DNA of 64,000 nucleotides from Tigriopus japonicus (GCA_010645155.1 CM021316.1:5042954-5106953), one strand, 5' to 3'. Shown: positions 22,458 to 35,520, numbered from the stretch's first letter. Numbers and translations: made by a program. Notes: generated by a model not told the origin, from the letters alone.

Positions 22458-24667
22458 ATGGCCCTTCAGATTGGTTCCCGATTCTTGAGACGCACTTGTT
22501 GGCCCAAATCATCCATCTATCAACTCTTCAGCACCGAAACCAGCAGTAATAAAATATTTGTTTTGTTCCAATCAAAAATATCATTCGGTTCTGTCCAATT
22601 TTTGAACAGGTCATCCCGATCTTGGATCTGAGAATGGATCCCTGATAACTTCTCTGGACCGTAAGACCATATTTTTTTATAAGGATTAAGAGGCATCGGA
22701 GAATCAAAACGATCTTTGTTCATTAGCCTCGGCCGGATTAAACGACGAGCAAAGGCAAATCCAGAAAATGGCCACGGATTTTGCGCTGAAAGAAATGCGT
22801 CCGCACATGGCAAAATGGGACCAAGAAGTGGGATTTCTCTTAAGAAAGGATAAACAACCTCAATTTGACGTGTTTCCATATTAACAGGAACTATTTCCGG
22901 TGGACACAATGCGTCAAGCTGCGGCTTTAGGTTTCGGAGGGGTTTATACCCGCCCTGATTATGGAGGTGCGGGCTTGAATCGTCTGGAAGCATCCATTAT
23001 CTTTGAAGCTCTTTCACAGGGATGTGTTTCTACTACGGCTTACATCACCATTCATAAGTAATTTCTCTTTAGCTTTGGCCCATAAAACATGGTCCAATTT
23101 TAATTGTCCATCCATGATTTATTGCAGCATGGTCACGTGGTTGATTGATACTTATGGAACCGATCAGCAACGGGAACGCCATGTACCCAAATTAGCGTCT
23201 ATGGAGCATTTTGGATCGTATTGTCTGACTGAGCCTGGATCCGGGTCTGATGCGGCCTCTTTAAGCACGGTGGCCAAGAGGGAAGGCGGCAAGTTCATCG
23301 TCAATGGCTCCAAGGCCTTCATTTCGGGTGGAGGTGAATCGGATGTGTACTTGGTCATGACCAGAACCCAAGGTGAGGGACCCAAGGGAATTTCTTGCCT
23401 CCTCATTGAGAAAGGCACCCCTGGCTTGAGTTTCGGAAAGAAGGAGAAGAAAATGGGATGGAATTCACAACCTACCAGGTGCGACAAGTCTGATTTGTTA
23501 TTGTTATTTTTCGCAAAATGTGTTAATGCGGTGTCATTTTAAAAGAGCGGTTATCCTGGAGGATTGTGAAGTTCCGGTGGAGAATGTGATTGGAGCCGAG
23601 GAACAAGGTTTCAATATTGCCATGGCGGGTTTGAACGGTGGTCGTCTCAATATTGGTAAGGTTGGATCATAAATTCGTAAGAAAAATATCTGTCTGCGTT
23701 GAATGCTCAAGTGTGTGCTTGTTTCAAGCCGTATTTTTAGAGAATGAGAAAAAGTTAAAAAAGGTATAACGTAAAATAAGAATTTAAATTTTAAAAAAAT
23801 GCAGTAAAAGTTTTGTTTGAAATGGAAAAAGTATTTTTTTTACTTTTTTTCTTTTTCTTCCTATTTTTTTCACTTTCTGGATCATAATTGGCTTGTTCTG
23901 TTTGTTTCTGTTCAAAACATGAAAAATCAAGAAAAATCTTGATTTTTAGATTGAAACTTTTTCAACTCATGAACGTTTTTTCATCAGATGTAATATAAAG
24001 ATGCGGAAAAGATTCCTTGAAAGTAAAATCTTCTTTTATTCTCTGCGCTCCACTTACAACTAAGTTTAACTATATTCTTTTATCTAGAGTTATTCAATTA
24101 TCGAGTATTCTTGTTTCCAACTTTGAGTGTATTAATGTAAAATTGATCCTGGATGAAAATACAGCTGTGCTTATTTTCTCAGCTTCCGCCTCTTTGGGTG
24201 CTGCTCAGGCTAGTCTAGAAGCTACGCGAGATCATGTCAAAGTTCGGAAACAATTTGGTCAAACCCTGGCCTCTTTTCAACACATTCAGTTTGAAATCGC
24301 GCAAATGGCAACCAAATTGGTGGCTTGTCGAGCCATGGTACGAAATGCTGCCATGGCCATGGACTCAAAACACCCGGATATTGTCACGTTGTGCTCCATG
24401 GCCAAACTTTTTACCACGGATACGTGTTTTGACGTGAGTAACTAACCGGAATATATTGAATTTTGGTACTTCTTGCAATTTCGTGCTTACTAAAAAATGG
24501 CTGTTTTTACTTAGATTGTTAACACCGCACTTCAACTTCATGGTGGATATGGATACCTGAAGGATTATCCAATCGAGCAATACCTCCGAGATATTCGTGT
24601 CCACCAGATTCTAGAAGGCTCGAATCAAGTCATGCAAATCCTCGTTTCTCGTGCAGCACTAAAATAG
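22458..24667 (+). CDS. ACAD8: Isobutyryl-CoA dehydrogenase, mitochondrial
   Basis: Flavoprotein of the acyl-CoA dehydrogenase family. By family, ACAD8 oxidises isobutyryl-CoA to methacrylyl-CoA in valine breakdown in the mitochondrial matrix. Seven exons: 22458-22545, 22727-22827, 22888-23057, 23128-23478, 23546-23655, 24183-24433 and 24515-24667. All junctions are GT-AG and phase-compatible, giving 407 residues (human protein about 415). The first exon encodes an Arg-rich, acid-free leader ([18 protein letters not shown]) typical of a mitochondrial targeting sequence. Family motifs include [82 protein letters not shown] and RKQFGQ. The catalytic base is Glu391 in QILEGSN, and [12 protein letters not shown] precedes it. 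The ATG was chosen because its exon ends in the exact phase needed by exon 2. Confidence 0.95.
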
Positions 24668-26279
24668 CTATTTAAAAAGTCGGATGGCATCCGGATCTTT
24701 TACTTGTGACTCACAGAATCAAATCCTTAAACTCGGTGAATAGTGTTCCAAATCAAATCTGCCTCAAAATATATTCAAGATGTTTATTTTCGATTTGCCT
24801 GAATCAACTGAATTTTTATTTCGGCCATGATCAAGTCATTGCTCGTTGGCATATTTATGGGGACCTCATCGTATCATTTTTATGCCTCCAAATACCGACC
24901 AATTTTTTTTTTCGCTTCTTTTCTCTTCTGCATGGTTTATGGGCCCGAATTCTATTCTGAATTTCGCATAGAACAAACTGGAGGTATGTGTAATAACCTC
25001 AAAATATATACATGATCAAAACATTCGTCGCGAGAGTTTTTGTCAATCCTTGCTGAAACTGAAGTAATCAAATTTTATGATTGCACTTAAATCAACGATC
25101 GGTTTCTCACCTTTCATGACCTTTGGCAAAGCAGGGGAAAAATGGACACCGAAGTCCCTATTACAAATGGAGAAAAAAAGCGAGCCGAGCAAACATCTTG
25201 TGAGATTCAATGAGAGGTCCCTCATACTAAACTTACACTACTGTGACGATTGGTTGGAGAACAATAGACCCTGTGACATAAACTAGGGTAGATCATTCCA
25301 AATGTATGTTTGAAAACAGATGAATATCATCCAATGGGGTCATACAAATTTGAGTTTAACACATCAAAAAATATGATTCCTCTTCTATTCTGATTCTCAA
25401 GTTCCCCCGACCATATTTTTTTATTGGCCAAAGGCATATGGAGAGGTTGCCTGCAACGTGGATTACCAGATCAAATCATAAAATCAAAATCACCCTTAGT
25501 CCTCATTTGATAGGACAAATAGATCCCTTCTCGAAACGGCAATTGCCAGGTTTGCCTCGAGGACAATCTTTTTATCATGTTAATACGTAGGAAGCAGGTT
25601 AGGTGGTCTATTGGGTACTCACTCATATTCGTATTTGGAGTAGAGTATAATTTGTACACTTTTAGCGACAAACGGCGTCATTGCTCATCTCATTACGCCT
25701 CGGTCCTTCCACATCGATCGTGCAACTTTTGCCCCATTGTGATTGTGTACAAAGGGCTCAGAAAGAGCCATTTCGTCACCATCATCTGATTCAACAAGAC
25801 CCAATCTGTGTTCACGGACAACATCAAGCTTTGCATGCATGCATGCATTCATACATGGCTAATTCAACTTGAATCAGACATGTTTTGCCATCGAACTAAC
25901 ATGTTGCTGAATTCGAAAAAGAACCACGATTGTGAGGATATTTTTAGGTAATTGACAGATCATATACAAATGTTAGGTTGATTTTGAGCTTTTTACTAGC
26001 CATAGATATATTCGGCAGAATTAAATATTCTTCAAAGAAGCTTCAAACACATTAGCCATTTTACTAACCTTTCGTCCATCGCAAAAAGCAAAAACTTGGG
26101 CTTCATCCATCAAGATGTGTGCGCTTTGAAAAAAATGGTACCTCCTTAGCCATTATCTTGGATTGTTTGCTATCGCCAATTTGCAGCTTCTCCGTGGAGA
26201 AGATTCGAATTACATGGGATTGGCAGGCCATCTTCCAATGTAGATCCTGGTTGTGTGACTTATTCAGAAGAATACGTAC

Positions 26280-27363
26280 GTAGACTTCTCTGAATGAATT
26301 AATGACGTCACACGTTGACGTTTCAGCGGGAGCTCCATCAGTTTTAAGTGTGGGTTTCAAGCCGACCATTCTATCTACGAATGAGCGACAATAATTTACT
26401 AAAACCTGCATGAATTGACGATTAATCAAACTGCCATCTTGGGCTTGTAACCCTTGGCCTTTTGAGTAATTATTCATTTCGTCCGGCACATTCATTTCCA
26501 CCGCTGAGAGCGTCGTGCAAGTGCGAGAAACAAGACAAGCACTTTTTTAAGATGTCAAACTCAATGTCGTGTCCTTACGTACAAAAATACACCCGTTAAC
26601 AAAAGTGCTCAAAGTATTTGACAAGGTTTTCGAAACATGCTGTCTATGAGCCAAAAAAAATCACATGACTCTTCTGATTTTGTAAAACACGAACTTAAAG
26701 CAATATTTTGGTTTAAATAATCCAAGGTCCGTGAATAATCTTACTTTTGACTGCACATTGCAATTTGGCCTTTGTTATCAGAAAGTTGGTCATAATTGTA
26801 AAAAAAATCTTTTGTACGCTTGAAAATTTGTTCAATTTTTTGTTGGTCTTTACCATGTTCACGTCATTGTTTGAATGGATTTTTAGAACCAATACAAAGG
26901 AAATATTTGAAAATAAAATTGGAAAGTACGAAAGGAACAAATGGGATGAGTCAAGAAGAGTTGGGAACCCTGAATTTTAAATGATCTCACCTTATGAAAG
27001 TACCCGTACAACTCTTGACGCCTAATCTCTTACTAAACTAAAGAAATACTTTTTTATTGTTACTTCTTTCTTCCTTAGCTCTTTTAGATTGTGGGTTGGC
27101 TTGGCCGCCGAAACCCTAACAGTGTGAGTTTTTCGTTGGGAATTACCTGGGGAACATTGACACTTCGTAATCTTTCTTATAATGGGAGAATCAATCGATT
27201 GACCCACAAATTCTAGGCAAGCAGAAAACCCATTATTTACCTCTTCCTCAGTTCTAACATTAAAACCAAGGTCAATTGATATGCCCCTCGGCAAATATCC
27301 TACCCGGTAAGAACGGAATTTGATGGCTTGTTGCTGTGTTAATGAATGAAGCAGTTGTAGCTG
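26280..27363 (-). CDS. Unrecognised gene, two phase-compatible exons (partial model)
   Basis: The minus strand has an acceptor (TTTGCAG) at about 27364 followed by an open exon of about 70 codons (LQLLHSLTQQQAIKFRSY... to KCQCSP). It ends at the donor CAG|GTAATT near 27149, in phase 1. A second exon follows an acceptor CTCTCAG near 26512, also in phase 1. It encodes about 77 codons (VEMNVPDEMNNYSKGQG... NYCRSFVDRMVG... NSFREVY) up to the donor TAC|GTACGT near 26282. Matching phases and good splice sites on both sides suggest a real gene, but I found neither first nor last exon and recognise no domain. The stretch between them is the presumed intron. Coordinates are approximate. Confidence 0.35.
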
Positions 27364-28294
27364 CAAACACAAGAGGATCGTCGCTTGGGGAAAGATGAAG
27401 AAGATTCCAAAACAGTTTTGCAACTCTTTAAAGAGGTTGCAACTGGAATCTCAAGTCGTAATGGATCGGACGAACAAAATGGGCATAAAAGCATACCTCA
27501 TACGACCCAACCAGACATTTCAGATGACCACCATGTAAACGTTCAAGGGACGAAGCAACTTGGGGCAAGACATGAACTTGAAAGAGTTCACGATGGATGA
27601 ATAACCCCCTCCTCGCTCAAATGAACGAGAACTTGTGGTCAATTTGGTAGTAAAGTCCTTCCTCTGAAAAAAGGGTGGCTCGCGAATTGTGTTGAGGGCT
27701 CATTCAATCAACAAGTTTTAAGTCCAGCGACCACCAACAAGAGCCAACTTGTCTGATGCATGCTTCTTAGCGGATCAACTCGATTAGTTTTTTATAATAA
27801 AAAATCTACTCGCTTGTTTGCATACAAAAACCTCCTCTTGTGTGAATTGAATTTGCCAAATCCTGATAAGAAACGATGACGACCAAGCATTATTCTTCAG
27901 GTCGAGCTCACCAATTACTCGTCAGATTCCAAGCATTGACAAAATGCTTGTAACCTCACAGCGTGTCGAAACATCGGCATTCCCGTTCGACTTGTTTTAA
28001 TTCACATGCTTAAAGTCCTTTTCGTCCAATCATAAGTAATACTTGTGGTAAACCATCCTTAGGTTTACTAAGACTCAGCTACATAAGACCAGTTTGTCGA
28101 GATTGAGGGTGCGATTGCAAAAACGGCAAAGACAACAGGAATGAAGATGAGTCCTTTAAGCATCGAAAATGAGGGCCGAAGATCTACCTGAAAAAGTAGA
28201 ACTGCACATGTGACCATTTACTATACACCAATGACGTTCATGATTGCATCTCTGAGAGAAATGTGGTTATCTGAATGCCACAGAAACAAGGACT

Positions 28295-28829
28295 GTGTTG
28301 CCAACCACGGAGAGAATCAAGAGATTACGCTCGCCAGGACTAAGAGCAAGAGTTACTGGGCCCCAAAATACAACTTGGTTGGGGCATCGCAATTTCCATA
28401 GTGCCAAATCAACGGACAAAAATGACTCTTCTGGTAGGATTGAAAAGCCAATTTTGCCTCAAAATGATGATTATCCATTGCTTTGTGACTTCCTAAGATC
28501 ACATCCTTTCCCTCACTGCCAAACAATGACATGCTGAAGTGGTTGTTTTGTAGTCGATACATGCCTATGGTCGATGAAGAGGGAATCGCTTGGATGTTCT
28601 TTTTTCAATCCTTTCTTGATAATTCCAGTGGGTACCGCCGTGGAAAAGAAGACGATTCGTCTTTCTTGGGAATCGAAGGAGCCAAATGCCGTTGGCAAGA
28701 AATGGCACTTCACTACCAATCCAGACTTGGGCCAGCGACGACCGAGTGCGAATAATCTAGACATGATGGGCCCTGGGAACAATCTGAACCATAACGCATT
28801 TGAGTTTATGGCAGGGCAAAGGTAGAAGA
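28295..28829 (+). other. Possible exons of an unrecognised plus-strand gene
   Basis: Two open stretches look protein-like. The first, 28295-28480, includes LRSPGLRARVTGPQNTTWLG. The second, about 28628-28829, follows an acceptor TTCCAG and reads VGTAVEKKTIRLSWESKEP and later NNLNHNAFEFMAGQR before a TAG. The second ends only about 15 bases before the start codon of the next gene at 28847. No family is recognised, and the pairing of the two stretches is unproven. They may be the end of an upstream gene or chance. Confidence 0.2.
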
Positions 28830-28846
28830 AGGGCTCAGAAATCAAC

Positions 28847-31800
28847 ATGAATTGGAATCGAAGACTGTCGGTAAGATTTCCTAGTAGCACGTGCAATCGT
28901 TTATCTACTACATATCGAGTCTTCATTGCAAATCTAGATTTTTCTCCTGGCTCTAATCACGTTTGGCAAATCTTCTGAGAGTGTTCCATTGCTGAGCAAT
29001 GAGATTCCTCTTGAAGATGGTCTTTTAAAGAGCTATGGTGTGGAAATCCTCGGTGTCGATCAACAACAACAAATTGAAGAGGCATTGTCCGGATCTACGG
29101 AGGCTCGTATTGCCTATATCTCCCCAATGGATGGAAGGAAATGTGTACTCGAACATGAATGTTCCATTTGTGTGACCCAACCTAACGTTGAAGAGGTGGA
29201 ATCGCTCGAAAAAGATTGTGATCCGGATACGAAATTAAAAAATTGCCGACAAGAAACTCGAACCGAACCATTAGAAAAAAGAGTGAAAATTTGCAGCGAA
29301 AAGACATCGAAACAATGTGAATCTCCTTGTTTTAATTGCCCAACATTTTGCCGTCCTCAATCGCAATTTTGGTGTGAAGACGATTACAAGGTAAGTTGCA
29401 AAGTCTTGGCTCAGCGCAACTTTGACATCGAATAACACTCAACCTTACGAATATTCAATCAACGCCAGATTTAAGACTGTCTTTTATGCTGTCTGTCAGT
29501 GCAAGAAGGGCTAACGGTGAGAATTATGATTTCCAAAAGAATTAATTTAATTGCGTTCTTCTGCCAACGAGACCTGGCTCATATTCAGTAGACGACATAT
29601 TTCAAGCTTCAGCTTAATCGAATGGCGGAGTGAAAAGTTGTGCCTTCTCAAACTTTTGTACTGAAGAGAGCACCGAAGGAATGAATTCGCCCTTTTGTGG
29701 TAAAACAATTACCACAAAAGGGCTAGTTCATTCATTCTCGATACGATTTGCACTGAACTTTGAGAGAGCATAACTTTTGACTCCGACGTTCGATTGAGCT
29801 GAAAATTGAAATACGTATTCAAATCAACTTAAGCAAGGTCTCATTTGCGGAAGAACGTACTTGAATTCTTCCTACTGGAAATATTAAAAAATATATCAAG
29901 AGACGTTATGTACATTTATGCTACCAGCGGCAGAAGTATTTGATATCAATAATTATTCTTATTTTGTGCATTCTTGTGTCCAGTTTAACTTATATGAACA
30001 GTCAAAGATAGACTTAAGAATACTGGGTGTCATAAAATATCACATATGAATTCCTTTACCAATGACAAAAATATATATAGATATATGTAGCTTGATATTT
30101 AGCTTGATAGCAAGAAATAGTTCTTGATTTCTCGATTCTTACTTATTTGTTAAAGTCTCTCTCCTCTCCTCTACTCTGTATAAGGTGACCCAACTGAATG
30201 AACGAATTCTAGAAAATGGAAAAGCAATTCAACGTGTGACGGAACATCTACAACTTCAAATGAATTGCTATGAAAGAGATTTAGAGCCCTTGTGCGCTCC
30301 AGTCAATTGTAGATTCGAGAGCCAGGGATCTGATTGTGTGGAGACTATTAAAACAGTTAATGTGAGTTCAAGACAATAAAAACATCCAAATTTAGCCCAT
30401 CCAAACGGCTCGTCACTCTCTCAATTAAACATTCCTTAGGTGACTTTGGTGGATCAAAGTTGTGAACCATGCCAAATCAAATTTGAAGAGAAAATGGTCC
30501 ACAAAGAGGTTTGCCGAAAATCCGTTGCGAGAAGTTGTCCCCATCCCAATCAAAAGGGACAGTGGGTAAGGAAATGTGAAAACAAACGGGAGATCAGAGA
30601 GGACAACGTAAGTTAGAACCAACTCTTCTTCATACAATTTCGATTTCAAGCGGGCCAAACTTTGTTAACTTATCTTTTTGGCACTCTTACAGATGGAAGA
30701 GACAGATATTTTGGAGAAACTTTTCGAGATGACGGCTGGACCAGTTCGGCAACTCTTTGAAAACGAGGCCAAAACTAATATAGAAAATCAGACCCACCAA
30801 AGTGAAACTCAAGGTTCAGAAATGACGCCAATAAGTATGGAAGAAGTCATGATCTTGAATAACAGAGAGATCTTGGAGAGGGGTGATGGGCCAGAGGATT
30901 CATCTAACTTCTTATCCAGTTCAAGCGCCCCAGTTTCTGAGCCTCAAACGACTACAGAGGCTATTTCCATTGTGACAGGCCGGATTATTATTCAAAAGGA
31001 CAAAACCCATCAGGAACTGGAAGCTTCTAGCACTTACCGGTGAATTTCTTTCTTTAACAGATGGTTTAAATTCGGAGATCTAGAAAAATTAAATAACCTT
31101 ATTTTCAGGTATGATATTCCATCCCCAACAACGGTCTTTTTTGATCCAAGATATAACCTTGTACCGACACAAGGAAGCCGCACAAGCCATCCACAAGAGA
31201 CCACAAGAACCCGTCTGGAGCAAAAGAGTGGCGAAAGTTGTAAGGAAGATGATTGCTCTCCTAAAGATGTGGATGAAGAAAATANNNNNNNNNNNNNNNN
31301 NNNNNNNNNNNNNNNNNNNNNNNNNNNNNNNNNNNNNNNNNNNNNNNNNNNNNNNNNNNNNNNNNNNNNNNNNNNNNNNNNNNNNNNNNNNNNNNNNNNN
31401 NNNNNNNNNNNNNNNNNNNNNNNNNNNNNNNNNNNNNNNNNNNNNNNNNNNNNNNNNNNNNNNNNNNNNNNNNNNNNNNNNNNNNNNNNNNNNNNNNNNN
31501 NNNNNNNNNNNNNNNNNNNNNNNNNNNNNNNNNNNNNNNNNNNNNNNNNNNNNNNNNNNNNNNNNNNNNNNNNNNNNNNNNNNNNNNNNNNNNNNNNNNN
31601 NNNNNNNNNNNNNNNNNNNNNNNNNNNNNNNNNNNNNNNNNNNNNNNNNNNNNNNNNNNNNNNNNNNNNNNCATCGCCGCCACCCCAACTGTCGACAAAA
31701 GACCTAGTGAGATTGTGTCTCACTCATCAAATTTGTAACGAGTGGCAAATTCAGAAATACATGAATGACCATCAAATCCATTCTAGGCCTAGTACAACTC

Positions 31801-32240
31801 CAGCTCCACCAGCTAGTACCAAGTTACCAACCTCAGGTCAACGACAACCCAAAGCAGTCAATCAGATCATTCTGTCCCAAATCCATCGATGCATTCAAAC
31901 GCCTGAGTTTTGTAATACAAATCTGATCCCAATGTCGAAACCCAGGGAGAAGCCTGACAAACCTTCAAATGTTCAGAACCATTCTACAAAAGCCCTTATT
32001 AAAACAACAACGACAACAACAACTTCTGCACCTCCAACAACATTTTCCCCAAGATTACAACCCGCAGACTTTGCCCGTAGGTGTGTGGTGTCGGGGGATT
32101 GTGATCATTTCGGTGGTTCCAAGAGTACCCATTCTGACATCGTGGGATTACCTCCGAGGCAACCAGCCATTCGTGAGCAAAATAGATCGACGTTGAGTCA
32201 ACAAGTGCGCCTTTGTCTCTTTCATGGGGTATGCAAGTAA
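28847..32240 (+). CDS. Secreted cysteine-rich protein of unknown function (interrupted by assembly gap)
   Basis: Six exons, all GT-AG and phase-compatible: 28847-28870, 28938-29390, 30185-30361, 30440-30607, 30693-31039 and 31109-32240. The last contains 387 N (31285-31671). With the gap at face value the protein is 766 residues, 129 of them unknown, and the frame is the same on both sides of the gap. The first two exons form a signal peptide (MNWNRRLS|IFLLALITFG). Residues about 60-270 are rich in Cys and charged residues, with CESPCFNCPTFC and repeated Cys-flanked KRVKIC / VHKEVCRK stretches. A Ser/Thr/Glu-rich middle follows. The C-terminal part has four short units of the form R-x-C-x(5-6)-C (RLCLTHQIC, RCIQTPEFC, RRCVVSGDC, RLCLFHGVC) separated by Pro/Thr-rich linkers. 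One similar unit (RKCVLEHEC) lies near the N-terminus. I recognise no family; an extracellular matrix or cuticle role is only a guess. Confidence 0.75.
29690..29722. repeat. Perfect hairpin in an intron
   Basis: A perfect 14-bp stem (CCCTTTTGTGGTAA paired with TTACCACAAAAGGG) with a 5-base AACAA loop. It lies within intron 2 of the cysteine-rich gene. Weaker pairing continues outward (GAATGAATTCG with a TTCATTCATTC side). It could be a small foldback element remnant or a structured RNA element. Confidence 0.7.
31285..31671. other. Assembly gap (387 N)
   Basis: A run of N inside the last exon of the cysteine-rich gene. The length is divisible by three and the frame is open on both sides, but the true size is unknown. 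Any open frame called across it is undefined here. Confidence 0.99.
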
Positions 32241-32389
32241 TTTCCCAGAAGACCATCCTCATGTAACTGCCAAAATTAGATTGTGTACTGCTTCAGTTGA
32301 TCATACATGACAGTTTGTACAAGTCATCAAAAGGGGTATTTGGTGCTTCAAAAAGAGTTATGTCTACCACTAAGGAGTACACGTGAAAA

Positions 32390-32395
32390 AATAAA
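32390..32395 (+). terminator. Probable polyadenylation signal of the cysteine-rich gene
   Basis: AATAAA 150 bases after the stop codon at 32238-32240, the first such hexamer downstream. The assignment is positional. Confidence 0.5.
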
Positions 32396-33010
32396 CACCC
32401 ATCTGCCTTACCTAGCCACAAATGGAACCTGTAATAGAGCCTGTTTGTTCTTCATTTACTTCGAATTAATTTTACCCATATTTCTAATTCTGAGTTTATG
32501 AATATCTCATGCTAGAAATATGACACAATTCTAGTCATGTCAGAAAGCCTTGAGAGATATTCTTATCCTCAATTAAGGATCAAGAGAATACTCTTCTTTT
32601 TTTGCTCCAGAATTGATGAAAAAATTACCAATTGCTGCCCGACTTTTGGTTCTAAAAATTTCCTTTATAATGTCAGCAAGAAAAATAGTTGCTAACTTTT
32701 AGGGTACAGGTAGTTTACAGAACTAACGTAACAATATCTGATTCCATCATTACTGACACATGTAAGCTTAAGCTGAAGTGGCCACTTTTCTTTCCATGTC
32801 AAAATAAAGGTCTTAGAAGGTTTTTTAAAGAATGCTTTTTCAAAACTTTATTGGAAAATGTCTTGACTTGAAAATGAGTTTTCAAATCCATTGACCATCT
32901 TATGAAAGCTTTCCCCCAAAAAAGTCGACAAAAGTGTCTCGTTCAAAATGCCACTTGCCTAAAAATTAAAGGTAATGGAGTAAAAAAGTTAACTCACCAT
33001 CTCAATGAGT

Positions 33011-33080
33011 ACTTGTCCCTGATTTTTGAAGACATTCGTGTCGCTCACTTTACTTGCAAGTAGCATTTTCACTTCTAGTC
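33011..33080 (+). repeat. Dispersed repeat pair, copy A
   Basis: Matches 35521-35590 in the same orientation: TGTCCCTGATTTT, ACATTCGTGT, CTCACTTTACTTGC and TTTTCACTTC-like blocks are shared, roughly 80 percent identical by eye. Confidence 0.65.
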
Positions 33081-35520
33081 AATGAAGTACAGGATGCACC
33101 ACTTAAAATCGGACATGATGAATTGCTAATTTGAGGGAACTGAGCCGTCGAATCAAAAAGCCTATGTTATAAATAATGTTGATTCCAACAATATTTAACA
33201 GATCTATTACTAATTTATTCGACATAGAGGCCGTTGCTTTTAAACAAGACCTTGAATCTACTCTCTGCACATGATCAAATGATCCGCACCTGCTCTGCAG
33301 GAATTTTAGTCCATGCAGCCTTAAGGTTGCTACCAAGGAAGCCACATTTTTTAACCTTTACTCCCCACCTTCTTCTCTAGAATGGCCTAAATAAAACAAA
33401 GGTCTTGGATTAAGATCTGGTTGATTTCGCTTCAAGGAGCCTTGAAGCAATGGTCCTAACAGAAGCTTGAACATTGTAATGATCTTTTTACATGTATCTT
33501 TCTTGGTTGCCTTTTCTTGCTGAAGCAGCTAGAGGCTCCAAATCCCCTCAAAATACGTAATAACAATTGATTGGCCTATGAACTGAATTTCGGGGTCTTC
33601 GCGCTAAAATTGAAATTGGCGTTGGTGGCCTTTATTAAACCTCTGTCCGATGTTAAGGGGTGCTCCCTGTAATTTTGTTGGAGAAAAGTAGTCAAATGCT
33701 AAAAGTTAATTCTGTTTGAGGGAAACAATAAAAAACTTCAAATTGAACTTGTCAATTTGCTTCAATTTGTCAAATTGTTACTTCAAAAATCCAATCTAGT
33801 ATTTATCCACCAGTGGCCAACAGATCTGCCAACAGGAGCTCATTGGTAGATCAAATTTCGGATAAACGGTAATTATATAAACTATATTAATCATTAACTC
33901 TTTTAACAGGGAATCCCATTCCTTGTGGCGGTATTAAGAAATAATGAGGCTTGAGATTTAGCAATTTTTGGGCTTTTTGTTGCATCATAGGTTAACCTGG
34001 AGCACATGTGCTCTAAAGGATAAAAGGATTAAAATTGGGCAAGGAAAATCGTTAATTTCAGACAATTAGTAGTTTTTATCACAAACTTATAAATACCAAT
34101 AATGTTAACCATACAAAACGAGGGGTATACCAAAAATAATGCAAACCACCTCGTAATTTTTGTTCCACTCATTTAATTTTAAAAAATCAAGTATCACGCT
34201 AAATTTCACAGTTTTGGCTAAAAAAATTGTTTCATAAACATTTTTTGACAAAGTTGTTTTTGACCCTATTTGGCGCCGTCAAAAAAAGTGGATTGGGCGA
34301 CCCCTGAAATTTTGCCATCGGTCTCCATGCGCGACCTCTTCATTGCTTTGTACAGGGTCAATACGATCATAAAAGGTAAAAAAAAACACATTGAATGGTA
34401 TGTACGGAGTCAAGGCTTAGTTAAGTTTGCCGTTTTGACCAAAGTATAGGAAAGATGTGGGTGCAAAAAGTCAGTGAAGTTAATATTTGAAGAAATGTTC
34501 GTCATGGGTTGACAATGTTGAGCCCGAGGGGGACCCTTTTGAATCAAAAAGGCAATTGACCATTTTGACGATTCCATCAAAGGTTGATCTTTCCTGTGGG
34601 ATAGTCTAAAAGATCCTGCAGCCTTATTTGTGCATCACAAGATCGCCAAATAAATAGTCTGTACATGTCGATACGAAGCAAATCAAATCATTGTCAAGAA
34701 TAGGCCAGATGGAGAAATTAATAAAAATTAAAGCACCGGACTGTGTACGTTCAATGTATACGAGTATGTATGAGCAATGTATTTTGTATGTTCAATTCAA
34801 AGCCTTTCGAATGTGCGGTCAAAGTAAGGATGCAATTTTGGGTGTAACTTAGAATTTGCATATTTTAATGCTTTTTTGAGTTTTTAGCTAACATTTGACA
34901 TCGCCGCTGACTCCAGCACATACTTACTTTGGGATCGAGGGCGGTTAGATCCTACATACGTACAACCAGCATAATTTGTTTTGAGCTACTTCTTAAGGTA
35001 CACTTCTAAAAGGAAAGAAAAAATGGAATTTCTCTCTGGATCAACCTCTTTAGATCAACCATGTAGTGCCTCATTATTGAATTAGCCACTAGATCCCGAA
35101 TTCAGCGTCAATGTGCGCGACAACGAACGCAGGATTGCAGAGTAAGAACATCCAGGGGAAATCTCCCACCGTCTCCCACCCTCCTGAAAGAGAGAGAGAG
35201 AGAGACGAGCGAACTTCTATGAAACGCTCTGCCTTTACTTCAAAGGACGAGAGAAGGAGGAGGAACGGACAGAAGAAGCTATGGTTCGATCGAGGAGGAT
35301 CGTCTTCCTGTTACCGAACGGACAGAAGACACTTTTCTTTCAGCTCTCAGTTCTAAGACTGGAGTGATCGGAATCACTCGCACTTATTTGGAAGAGGTCT
35401 AGAGCACTTGCAAATGATCATAAGTTTGACAATTGTGATTAGATCCTCATTATTTGCAGAGGATCATCATCTTTCTTGTTGTGTGTGATTACCGAGCAGC
35501 GTGGTTCAAAGCCGAAAAGC

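Larger units (their letters stand above)
24668..28846. other. Mostly noncoding DNA with possible exons of unrecognised genes
   Basis: Besides the two minus-strand exons listed separately and some weak plus-strand frames near 28.3-28.8 kb, I recognise nothing. A CATG run occurs at about 25835-25848. A+T content is high throughout. Confidence 0.5.

Noticed and set aside
25043..25671. Minus-strand frames as further exons of the unrecognised gene at 26.3-27.4 kb
   Set aside because: No acceptor with matching phase was convincing, and two frames of the same DNA read equally well.
31034..31723. Several open frames spanning the run of N
   Set aside because: They exist only because N contains no stop codons. 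Only the frame that continues exon 6 of the cysteine-rich gene on both sides was kept.
33103..33345. Possible transposase remnant on the minus strand
   Set aside because: Some residues look transposase-like, but no motif, termini or target duplication could be identified.
35111..35356. Open frame (81 codons) upstream of the M13 peptidase
   Set aside because: Highly basic, driven by a GA-rich run, and without similarity. It is more likely leader or promoter DNA.
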